DNA from: Spongilla lacustris
Lineage: Eukaryota > Porifera > Demospongiae > Spongillida > Spongillidae
Assembly: GCA_949361645.1 (NCBI GenBank)
Contig: OX442422.1
Coordinates: 9,064,426 to 9,128,425, forward strand
DNA: 64,000 nt
Reading direction: 5' to 3'
Shown here: piece after piece, positions 1 to 11,600 of the stretch
How positions within the stretch are numbered: the first letter of the stretch is position 1
Layout: the number at the start of each line of letters is the position of its first letter
The notes under the pieces: model-generated
What the model saw: the letters and a program-made list of their open reading frames with translations, nothing else
Database searches by the model: none
What the model was told of the DNA's origin: nothing
Position numbers and translations under genes: made by a program

Positions 1-1459
1 CCTCTGCTCAGCTGCCTTAGCTGAAACTCTCTGGTACATGCCCGCTTCCAACAACTTAAGTGGGGATGCAACAGTAATGTCAAAGGCAGCTGAGATGCCA
101 CAATCCCAATTGGTAACTAGGATGTCTGCTGGACGTGTTCTGGAATGATCGTGTCCCCATCCACAGCCAATTTCTAAGTGTGCAGTCAAACCAGCTCGCT
201 GAAAGGTGTTGCAAACCACATAGTGAAGAGTGTTGTGTCTGGTTGTTACATCACCTCCTCTTTTGCATGTTACACAGTGGTAACCCAGAGGGTCAAGTGC
301 ACAGTTGGGACATAGGGACAAAGCATTGGATTTCCATCCAAACTCACAGAGGATTGACTCCCAACCACCATTTCACTGCAGTTTAGAACTCATTTGGGTC
401 AAGGTGCAACAACTGAAACCCACACTGATGCCGATACAGACAGCAGTCTGGCCTTATCAGCTACGGAACAGCTATTAAGGTGTAGTACAGGTTCTTTTGT
501 GTGGGAGTACGGTCCTCCAAGCTGCTAATTGATATGGAATCTGAAAGTGGAAGACAGGTGTTATAGTGGGTAATGGCCTTTTCCAAATGGGGTGTGGAGA
601 TCACACCATCGGGACCACACATGGATGCTACATAGGCAGCTGATGAATGAAGAGCCTCTCCTCAAACGTTACTGGGCCTGCCTCCAAGCTGAGTCAGGGA
701 CTAAAATGAGGTGTGGAGGCGTTTCCCTGGCAATGTGGGCAAGTTTGCAGAGATACGCAGCAGGCAAGAGCAACATGGGGGATCTATGCTACCAAGATCA
801 TTAATGGTTAACAATAGAGCAAGGGCTGCCTGATGTTTATTAGTGAAGAATTGTTTGCAAAATTCAGCATCACCAATGCTCCCAGGATTTCTGTTAGGTA
901 GTTTTGATGTCTGTATAGATGGAGGAAATGATGAGAGGTCACCAACACCTAACAATTCACATTTCTTGAGGTTGATTTAGAACCCCAATGAGGGACCTTA
1001 AGCCTGACTTATGGTTAGTGCTTGCAACGCTGATGAAGATTCACCTGCCATTGATCCATCATCCAAATACCACACAATGTTATCCAGCACATGCCTTATC
1101 ATGTGAATGGTGGTCACCATCCTATGGAGGACCAGAGCAAATGTAAAGGGGCCTAGTGGATCACCTTGTTGTACTCCAGTTTGAGATTTATGTGACCCAA
1201 GTGAATGCCACAAGATGGGATGCTGACCATAGCACCATGAAGTCCAACTAAGTAACTCTGGGAAATGCTGGGCACACTCATCCAGTACAGCTTGCCTTGA
1301 AACAAGGTTGAAGGCATCGTTCATGTCAACTTTGAGCATCACAAAGTTGTTGTCTGCCCAATGGTCTTCAATGCAGCACACAATCTTCTCAGCCCCCCGT
1401 GGGCAGACCACCCCAAATTGGAATGGGTGGAAAATTTCTACGGCCTTGTTGACATACAT
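1..1459 (-). mobile_element. Decayed reverse-transcriptase element, RT palm to C-terminal domain
   Basis: The open frame at 998-1459 reads as the palm of a reverse transcriptase. It contains QQGDPLGPFTFALVL (the conserved QGDPLGP block) and YLDDGS, a form of the catalytic YxDD box. Downstream on the minus strand the homology continues in other frames: 701-955 carries IGDAEFCKQFF and LLLTINDLGSIDP, and 1-140 carries RPADILVTNWDCGISAAFD, so the element is broken by frameshifts and stops. The same C-terminal block is seen at 51.1 kb, so this is a multicopy family. The 5' end stops at a TAA microsatellite (about 1458-1473), which suggests truncation at insertion, and the 3' end runs off the window. 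I recall this RT family from cnidarian and sponge genomes but cannot name the clade. Confidence 0.8.
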
Positions 1460-1595
1460 AATAATAATAATAATGCATTATTATATGAATAATGCACCAG
1501 AATTATAATAAGACTGGACATCGGATCTATAATTGTTTTACCACTTGCAGTAAGTTTGACACTCAACGTTCTGTTTGGTGTTTTGTCAATGTATG

Positions 1596-2270
1596 TTAAA
1601 GTCCGCGACAGCAACGAGGAAGTAAAATTAACTTGACATGCCGTTTTTTATTTACATTTTTGGTATATTCGGGGTCCGAATAAAGGGTGCGATACATTAT
1701 TTTCAGTCCCCCCAATTCAAAAATTCAGTGAGTTGAATAATAATGACGACATAATTATTCACGCTCATTAACGCTAAGCACGTGTGGCTATTAATTAAAT
1801 TCATGAACGAAGGTACAAAGGAACGGCTCAAATGTACAATGAAACGCTGAACAAACTATGGTTCACAGTTACTTTAGTGAGTTGTTTTTGTTTACATAAG
1901 ATAAGAGGGTCTAAAGATGGCGCCAGTAATGAGGCAAAAACGTTAAGATTCTGTTCTTGAAACCCAAACCGACAGTATGTAAGTACTATACGAGAATTTT
2001 TGCACTTATTGGTACAATTACACGTACAATCAAATTATGATTTTTGTTTTTGGATGCGGTACTAAATAATAGTGAAATTGAAAACTAAAATATAAAGTAC
2101 CCCCAATACACTTGAAAATATTGAAATAGTTTTGAGCGGCATAAGGGGTTCATTTTTACAGCATTCATTGCTGACATGTTTTACAACATAACGGTATGAT
2201 TGGCATGAATTTAATTATTTTGTTATGAAGCCATAAACTTTTACTTCCTCAATGCTGTCGCGGACCTTAA
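1596..2270. mobile_element. MITE with 28-bp terminal inverted repeats and TTAA duplication
   Basis: TTAA at 1596-1599 and 2267-2270 bracket a 667-bp A+T-rich segment (1600-2266). Its ends are inverted copies: the left end starts AGTCCGCGACAGC and the reverse complement of the right end starts GGTCCGCGACAGC, with about 25 of 28 bases matching. There is no convincing ORF inside, so it looks non-autonomous. A TTAA target is typical of piggyBac-like elements, but the terminal bases do not show the usual CCYT start, so the superfamily is uncertain. Confidence 0.7.
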
Positions 2271-2516
2271 TGAAGTTTTTTATTATCTGCATGGGAGTTA
2301 TAATGTGACTGGATACACAACCAGCAGGGTGATATTATAACTTCACGAACGATTTGCATGTAGTTAGTGTACACAAAGAAGAAATATTTGCGTGGAGAAG
2401 AATAGAATGTTTTGAACAAGTTGCCCCACAAAAAACGTTCATGTGTCTTGATACTTCATATGCGAGATAAGGCGTGATGTTTTGTTGTACATTTGTATAT
2501 GGTTTGTTTACTGTAG

Positions 2517-2615
2517 GAAGGTGAGAAGGAACTTAGAGATGCTGCACTGAGAGGTGATGTTGGTGTAATGGCAAAACTGATTGAAAGTGGAGTATCTGTT
2601 AATTCAACTGACCAG
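2517..2615 (+). CDS. Gene 1 exon: capping ankyrin repeat
   Basis: Acceptor TTTACTGTAG precedes this 33-codon phase-0 exon and donor GTGAGA follows it. It encodes EGEKELRDAALRGDVGVMAK and then a segment ending SVNSTDQ. The pattern ELRDAALRGD..V..LIESGVSVN is that of the first, divergent repeat of an ankyrin stack. It is unlike the near-identical downstream repeats and is not found in front of the gene 2 ankyrin exons. Confidence 0.7.
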
Positions 2616-5600
2616 GTGAGATGTAATAATTATACATGTACATGATAATTTCAGGTTCCTTGCATGTCTGGAATGAAGCAGTGAATAAAAAGTACTCCCA
2701 CAGGTTGACAATCTGAAGTATTACACTAGTCACCACTATGATATGTTTTATGTCTTAGGGTTAGGGGTATAATAACTAAGCAGTGTACATGTAGTTAGGT
2801 GTAAAGGTTGAAATATAATTCCTTAGAAGCTTAATGTACATGTAGGTTAAGTTATAGCTGTATGCAGCCACTTAGTTATCTGTGGCATGGGAAAAGGTTA
2901 TAGTGAAGCATCAGTGGAAGTGGAATCAAAAAAATAATAATGATCTTGGGGAAGGGGGATGTTGCTTGAAATGATTGGACTGCTCAATCATATATGTCAT
3001 TGCCTACCTTGCAAACAAGGGCAGTTTTGCTGAACACTATCCAGTATACAGATGGTGATGTGACCATATGCCTACACACAAAACGACCAGTGTCCCTTGA
3101 AAACATATATCTCCTCCCCTCCAATCACATCAGCATTCATACAGCATACATCATGTAGTTACATGTGTTGATGACCATGTACTACATGTACATGTGTACA
3201 TTGTACCCACCATGTTGACTGAACTATTGTACCCACTCCAGTTTGATCGTACTCCATTACACCTTGCTGCAATGGGAGATCATACTACTTGTGTGGAACA
3301 TCTTCTTTCCACTCCTGGTATTGATGTGAACATCAAGGATGAGGTGAGTTGGTCTGGCAGGGGCTGTGGTATCCCTCCCACCCTGGCTAGGGGGATCCCT
3401 CCCACCTTGGCTAGGGGGAGGGGCTGTGGTATCCCTCCCACCTTGGCTAGGGGGAGGGACTGTGGTATCCCTCCCACCCCTGGCTGGGGGAGGGGCTGTG
3501 GTATCCCTCCCACCCCTGGCTGGGGGAAGGCAGTTTTTGATTTGCTCATAACTATCAGATTGTGTACATTGTACCCACCATGTTGACTGAACTATTGTAC
3601 CCACTCCAGGATGGTCATACTCCATTACACCTTGCTGCAGAGGGAGGTCATACTACTTGTGTGGAACATCTCCTTTCCACTCCTGGTATTGATGTGAACA
3701 TTAAGGATGGGGTGAGTTGCTCCACTATATAACAAGATATAAAAATTTAATTAAAATAAAATTGGTGATGTAGGATTTGTATAGATAGCAATTGAGTAAA
3801 AAGTAAGGAAACAAGGAATTACGGATATTATGCATTCATTAAATTATAAATATTACATACCTACATTTAGCAGACTTTCAGGTAGGCCATGCAGGTAGAT
3901 TTGCTAAATAATGTAGGTCTGTAATATTTATAATTTAATGAATGCATAATATCCGTAATTCCTTGTTTCCTTACTTTTTACTCAATTGCTATCTATACAA
4001 ATCCTACATCACCAATTTTATTTTAATTAAATTTTTATATCTTGTTTCACTCCTTTTTTTTCCCCGGCGGGTTCCGACATGTACTTATACATTGCATGCA
4101 GGAGGACAAACGTAGAAGGAAGGGGAATCTTGGAATACAACCCATTGCATCACATACATCACAGCAGTATGTACAATAGGACAGTTTGTTCTGCTCACTT
4201 GCTATCATCATTAAATCACATCACAATCAAACAATTTCCTTTAAACAGTTAATGTCTCTGAATTGGCATGTGACTGGAAGATGAGGGGATCCCTAAAGAA
4301 AGTAGTAGCGTAGGAAAGGAGGAATTAGTAGTGAAGTCACAAAATATCATGTGAGCTCAAACCATAAATGCCCTTCCCATGGCTCCAACCAAAACATCCT
4401 AAACTGACATACATGTAGCCCCAACCCGAATCTCCATCACAACTATCCTCACAGGATTCAAAGCCCTCACTTCTTGACTGAAGGTACTCATACGTTCTTC
4501 AAAGCCAGTAGTGAAGGTATCAGGAATAATCGCCATAAATGTCTGTCCTTGATGTGAGTACATGTATGATCAGAGCAATTCGCCATTCACACAAAAGATG
4601 CTTAACAGATTGCCTGCCTTTTATTTCGAATACTGATCCTCTTCGTACAATAAACAAGCACGTGCTTTTGCTTTGCTAAAATTTGAAGTAGTTGGGCTGG
4701 CCCGACTAAACTTAAAGGTCGTTCTTTTAATAGGGCTACTGGCTCTCACTTTCAGACGTGTTCCGCTTGTCTTTTAGAAGGGAATGGAGAAAGGAGGGAA
4801 GGAGGAGGGGAAGAGAGAGGAGGGAAGGGGGTGAAGAGAGAGGAGTGAAGGGGATGAGGAGAGAGGAGGGAAGGGGGAGAGAAGAGAGGAGGGAAGGGGG
4901 AGAGGAGGGAAGGGGGAGAGGAGGGAAGGGGGAGAGGAGGGAAGGGGAGAGGAGGGAAGGGGGAGAGGAGGGAAGGGGGAGAGGAGGGAAGGGGGAGAGA
5001 AGGAGGGAAGGGGAGAGGAGAGAGGAGGGAGGAGGGAAGGGGGAGAGGAGAGTGGAGGGAAGGGGGAGAGGAGAGAGGAGGGAAGGGGGAGAGGAGAGAG
5101 GAGGGAAGGGGGAGAGGAGGAGAGGAGAGAGGAGGGAAGGGGGAGAGGAGGGAAGGGGGAGAGGAGAGAGGAGGGAAGGGGGAGAGGAGAGAGGAGGGAA
5201 GGGGGAGAGGAGAGAGGAGGGAATGGAGAGAGGAGAGAGGAGGGAAGGGGGAGAGGAGAGAGGAGGGAAGGGGGAGAGGAGAGAGGAGGGAAGGGGGAGA
5301 GGAGAGAGGAGGGAAGGGGGAGAGGAGAGAGGAGGGAAGGGGGAGAGGAGAGAGGAGGGAAGGGGGAGAGGAGAGAGGAGGGAAGGGGGAGAGGAGAGAG
5401 GAGGGAAGGGGGAGAGGAGAGAGGAGGGAAGGGGGAGAGGAGAGAGGAGGGAAGGGGGAGAGGAGAGAGGAGGGAAGGGGGAGAGGAGAGAGGAGGGAAG
5501 AGAGGAGAGAGGAGGGAAGGGGGGAGGAGAGAGGAGGGAAGGGGAGAGGAGAGAGGAGGGAAGGGAGAGAGGAGGGAAGGGGGAGAGGAGGGAAGGGGGA

Positions 5601-8600
5601 GAGGAGAGAAGGGGGAGAGGAGAGTGGTGGGAAGGGGGAGAGGAGAGAGGAGGGAAGGGGGAGAGGAGAGAGGAGGGAAGGGGGAGAGGAGAGAGGAGGG
5701 AAGGGGGAGAGGAGAGTGGAGGGAAGGGGGAGAGGAGAGAGGAGGGAAGAGAGGAGAGAGGTAGGAAGGGGGAGAGGAGAGAGGAGGGAAGGGGGAGAGG
5801 AGAGTGGAGGGAAGGGGGAGAGGAGAGAGGAGGGAAGAGAGGAGAGAGGAGGGAAGGGGGAGAGGAGAGAGGAGGGAAGAGAGGAGGGAAGGGGGAGAGG
5901 AGAGAGGAGGGAAGGGGGAGAGGAGAGAGGAGGGAAGGGGGAGAGGAGAGAGGAGGGAAGGGGGAGAGGAGAGAGGAGGGAAGGGGAGAGGAGAGAAGGG
6001 GGAGTGGAGAGAGGAGGGAAGAGGGAGAGGAGAGAAGAGAGTAGAAGGGGGTGAGGAGAGAGGAGGAAAGGGGGTGAGGAAAGAGGAGGGAAGGGGTGAG
6101 GAGAGAGGAGGGAAGGGGGAGAGGAGAGAGGAGGGAAGGGGGAGAGGAGAGAGGAGGGAAGGGGGAGAGGAGAGAGGAGGGAAGGGGGAGAGGAGAGAGG
6201 AGGGAAGGGGGAGAGGAGAGAGGAGGGAAGGGGGAGAGGAGAGAGGAGGGAAGGGGGAGAGGAGAGAGGAGGGAAGGGGGAGAGGAGAGAGGAGGGAAGG
6301 GGGAGAGGAGAGAGGAGGGAAGGGGGAGAGGAGAGAGGAGGGAAGGGGGAGAGGAGAGAGGAGGGAAGGGGGAGAGGAGAGAGGAGGGAAGGGGGAGAGG
6401 AGAGAGGAGGGAAGGGGGAGAGGAGAGAGGAGGGAAGGGGGAGAGGAGAGAGGAGGGAAGGGGGAGAGGAGAGAGGAGGGAAGGGGGAGAGGAGAGAGGA
6501 GGGAAGGGGGAGAGGAGAGAGGAGGGAAGGGGGAGAGGAGAGAGGAGGGAAGGGGGAGAGGAGAGAGGAGGGAAGGGGGAGAGGAGAGAGGAGGGAAGGG
6601 GGAGAGGAGAGAGGAGGGAAGGGGGAGAGGAGAGAGGAGGGAAGGGGGAGAGGAGAGAGGAGGGAAGGGGGAGAGGAGAGAGGAAGGAAGGGGGAGATGA
6701 GGGGAGGGGAGAAGAGAATGGAGAGGAAGGGTAGGAGAGAAGAGAAGATGAGACAGGAGGGAAGGGGAGGGGGATAGCTAGCACAACACTACACCACTTG
6801 GCAACATATCCATGAGACATGGCACACACTTTTTAACACACACAGTCACATACACCCACCTATTCGGAGTGGTTCACCCCCATCTGGTGGGATGGTGTTC
6901 TGTTTTCCATCACCTTTGCAGCTTGAATGCTCAGCACCTGATTTGCTCTAGTGGGACCACGTAATTGTGGAGGACATTCCCGTTACCATTGTCGGCATTG
7001 AACAAAACTCACTTATAAATGGTCCTACCAACAGGTCATCTTTGACAGCTTGCTTACATGAGGGTGGGGGGCGCAAATATAGTGTTACTCTCGTTGTATG
7101 TTAGGTAGCTCACCTGTACTAGTATACGTCACCCATGGCCAACCAATGCCAACTTCTTTGGCCTTAATAGCGACGGCCAGTTGCATGCAGTGGTTTCCCA
7201 CCTTCACGCTATCCTTACTGCCTTCAATCATGCTAGCCTATCGATCCTTCTTACTTTTGCGATCGGCTTAACCCGCTTTGTAGCGTTCAATTGTTTTTTT
7301 TTTTTTCACGTGAACGGTCTTTCGGAGCTTCATCGCGCGACTCGTCAGCACAACCACACGTACAACTGTCAGTTTCATAACTTAACTGGCAATATTCTTG
7401 CACTATTCTTTTCTCTTGGCGATCGACGTGACTGCAGCTGCATACACTCGCCAGAAACACGTGTTCAACCACAAGTTTATTCTGGATCTCCACTTTACTG
7501 GTGTTTCAGAGTGGACATTTACGGATATTTAGATGTCCAATCGCACATTTACGTAAAAATGATTTTGGTAGCTCATTAACGGGCTAACATTTTCAAGGCC
7601 TGTTTCCGCTACAACCCAGTTTCACTACGCCTCTCTATTGATAATTCCAAGCATAGTATTAGTCTAAGCACAAACCCAAATCAACTGCTCACATGTTTAC
7701 AGCATTTCAACATACGGCACAACGTTTCTAGTAATCACGTGCCCCTTAATTCGTTACGAGTGCATCTTTTGGTGGGCTATTTGTGAGGCTCTCGAACTTC
7801 CAGGTGAGTTGTGACGATAAAATACAGAATCTAGGGGCATTGTAAAACAATTTAAGCTGGGTCATATCTCAAGACGCGATATCTAGGGCATATAAAATCA
7901 CGGCTGAAATCTATGAATAATTATCAACATCTTGGTTTTTATATATGCTTTGCGATGGAGTTCCATAACAATTAGCTTACAAAACATTGCAGGGTGTGTG
8001 GTGGGAGGTTGGTAGTGGCAAATAAGTCAAAAAGAAGCATATACAACTCCATATTTTACAAAAAGGAGCATAAACTAGCTTTTGGTATCAATGATCATAT
8101 CGAGATCCACCCATAATCGTTCTGCAAACCGTATAAGCTAAGGGGAGGGTGTTAAATGCTTTGAGGCAGAAAAAGCTAATACCATTTAAAAGTTTGGTCG
8201 TGCCCTGCAAGTGGAAAGCCCATACTATAGACAAGTGTGAAGTGAGTGAGGAGCAAATTATAACTGAATTAAATTGCATGATCACATTTAGGTTTGCCAG
8301 CATTTTGAGGTGCTGGTGAAAGGTGGTATGAAGAAAAAAAAGTGAGAAAACATACTGCCAAATGTCAAGTGAATCACTACAGTCATTATTTACACATATT
8401 GTGTACATTGCACCAGTTTCAATTTCAACCAGTGTCCAGCCAGCTGCTACACAATCAGTTTCTGCCATCAACTATCTAAAGTGTCCACTCTTCTTTTGTA
8501 TTCTGCACAGACCAGTACAGCTACCGTGCCAAAGTCTTGTCTGTGCAGAATGACATTGTCGGCAAACAACACGTTCCTGTTACCATGACAACTCACCTTT

Positions 8601-11600
8601 AACTGCTGCCAGCATAAATGCAGCTCCTGACGTCTTCTTGCCCTTCCTAAGTGATGTATTGCTTCAATGCAACTCATGTAAAACAGACCTTCCAGCAGGA
8701 GCGCACCTCTCACATGCTTGCAACACCATCTCCTCCATGTGGTACTGAGGTAAACGTACCATCTGTAATTCAAAATTCAAAGAATGAAAGCCCAGAGCCC
8801 AAATGTTTTGCAGATTCCATCTGGGGGGGTGGGGGGGGGGGTGGGGGGGTGGAAGAGTAAGTAAATTTGTACAGCAATAATAATTACATGAACTACTCAC
8901 CACCATTCCAGCCAATAACTCTTGTAAGGATTACAAAAGGTCAAGGCCGAAGTTAAGCATCAAAGCCGGTGAACTTTGAGTCATCACCGCAAAGACCTTC
9001 AACAAGTGAGGCACATACTGAATGATGATTGGTGTATACAAAATGTGGCCAAGCAGTATCCTGTTCTCCTCATGGATGCTCAGCAGGTTGCAGACACATT
9101 TGAAGGGGCATTTGCTAGGCTTGGAGCATGCCACTCCATCCATGAGCAATGTTTTGTAACTGACAGATGAGAAACGTGGAGAGGGAGTTAGGATATAGCA
9201 ACATGACGTCATAGCTGTGGATGGGTATTAACTATGTGATTATTTTTCGCTATTGTTTCCATTCTGAACTACTTTAGAACCAATTTCCCCATGGCCAATG
9301 AAAATATCTCACCCAAAATGCACCTATTAGAGGAGCAGGAGTGGGTGAGAAGATACAACTTATGATTTGGCATGCTGGGTGAACAAGGTGCTGAATCAAT
9401 TCACCGGCGATTCAACGCACTGAACACCAACAACAGTTCAATTAGCATTTCAACGCACTGAACACAATCTACAGTACGGTGTATCGTCAAAGAGCGCTTG
9501 ATAAGTATTGCTCCTGACTCAATTCGTGCTCAGCCACCACCCACAAAGAGAGCAAAACGTATGCCGGCCAAAACACGTTGCTGCTTCATAGCATAGTGGA
9601 TTTATACCGGGCCGGTATTCACGTACATGTAGGCCTACACTCCCTCCATACATGCGCGCAGCACACACTTGACAATGTTTGCACGTTACTTTTTGAAGCA
9701 TACAAATCGCGTCTCAGAAAATAAATACCATAAAAAGAAAGCTCGATCTATGTACAATACCTTTGTAAAAGTCGTTTCTCAACTGGAAGTGCGCACGTTG
9801 GGGACTAACTAGTTTTGAAAACCTACCTCCGCGTAAGTAGGCCGCTTTTGAACGACACTTCTCCAGAGCGTAACATTTCTTGATGCCCAAACACACCTTG
9901 TTCAGTAGAGCACAGTTTCATCTTCAACAATATCTCGTTTAAAAGGTCACCATGTGTTCCATTCAGTAACTGTACAGCGAATTCCAACGGGTACAAATCA
10001 TTACAACCGTTGCTAGGTGAAATAATTGCCATTTCAAAATTTCGGGGCGTAGGTCTGAATGTCCACCAATTCAATGGATTGAAACACCCGTGACTTTATG
10101 GTTTCCAAGGGCCGATAAAATCTGTTGTGGGCTATTGCTAACAAAACTAAGTTGCTAAAGATCGAATTTGTGTCAAGCATAACTCCCCTTACGAAAATAA
10201 TAAAACAAATCCGACTCGGCAGTAAGTTTGTAACTTGGTGGTTCTAGTGCTTCCGCATAACGGCTAACATTACGCTTCAATTGTGACAAAGATACAGCAC
10301 AATAAACCTCTTATCCGAGTGAATCTTATCTTATCAGATCCGGAAGAAGAAGAAGAAGAAGAAGAAGAATTAGGAGAAACTTTTTTTAAGGTTCGAGGGT
10401 GGGAACAAGTGAGCGTTATCTCTGTTGTCCGAGCTTTCTAAACGTCGGCAGTTATACTACACTGTAGATATTCGACGGCTGTATCCAAATACGCTCACTA
10501 AATTCCAACTGATTCTACGGCGCATCGGCAATAATGGAATCTGGTGTTTTGCTAATCGTATTCATGACACTTCAAATCCTACATAGGACCTACTAACGTA
10601 GGTCCTGATATACAGTGTAGTCGTGAAGGAAAATGGATCTTGAAATAAATCATGAATTATGTATCAGGCACTTAAAACTGAAACTAAAAACTAACATATA
10701 TGATTTTAGCATGTGCTCCACTCTTGGGGCACTCTATGGACAACATACAGCCTAAGCATTACAGTTGTTTGTTAGGTAAATACTAGTAATACGTTATTGT
10801 ACGTTATCTATAACTGCAGGGATGGATCTAGATTGTAGGAAGGGGGTCTAATAACTATATTCCCTAGCAGGGGAGGTATGGGAGGGTGTGTGCTCCTCCT
10901 GTGACAGTAAGGGGGTCTGGGGGAGTGCTGATAGGTGCCCCAGTGACCTGCTTTTGTATTTATTTAGCATGAAAATGAACATACTTTTAACAGTGATATT
11001 GCCCCTAAACAACTTAACATTGATAACTACATACCAATGACATCACCATAGTCTTTTTTGGATAGCAATGGTTCATACTGCTCAGCAATTCAATTGGTGA
11101 CATAAAGCCATTGTGAAGCATGCATGCTGGTCTAAACCACACACATGCATGTTTAGTATTATACATGTACATGTTTCCTAAGGAAAAGAATATCTATCCT
11201 ATTTAGTATTATACATTTGCTTGTAGCTCTATCTGTTTCCTGATGAAAAGAGTCTAAGATCCATCCCATTCACGTCTTTTGATAGCTTACTTCCTGCTCA
11301 CACAATTTCGATTGCATGCAAAATTAATTTTCGTTAGTTGGAGGGTCTTGTCTTTAGACATAATAGACACCTCCCCCCACACCCTTGAGTACTTTGGCTG
11401 GAATGCTAACTCACTTGCTACACATTGAACACTTCATTTTAATGTGTCAATTATGCAATTAATTATTCGTAGCTGGTTGGCCCAAGGGGAGTCTTTAGAC
11501 ACAGTTCCCCCCCCACCCCCACCCCCCTGGATCCACCACTGAACTAATTGTGTCATATTCAAGGCCCTCTATTATCAAAGTCATGAAAGATTAAGGTTAT

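Noticed and set aside
4736..6829. 697-codon Ser/Pro/Leu frame and several Arg/Glu/Gly frames
   Set aside because: They are translations of a 23-bp purine satellite; open frames exist on both strands simply because stop codons cannot form in the repeat.
7181..7579. 132-codon plus-strand ORF
   Set aside because: No recognisable motif, contains a poly-Phe run from a T homopolymer, and no splice or homology support.
8554..8556. Selenocysteine codon in the RING relic
   Set aside because: Neighbouring zinc-ligand positions are also altered and no SECIS-like structure was identified; a nonsense mutation is simpler.
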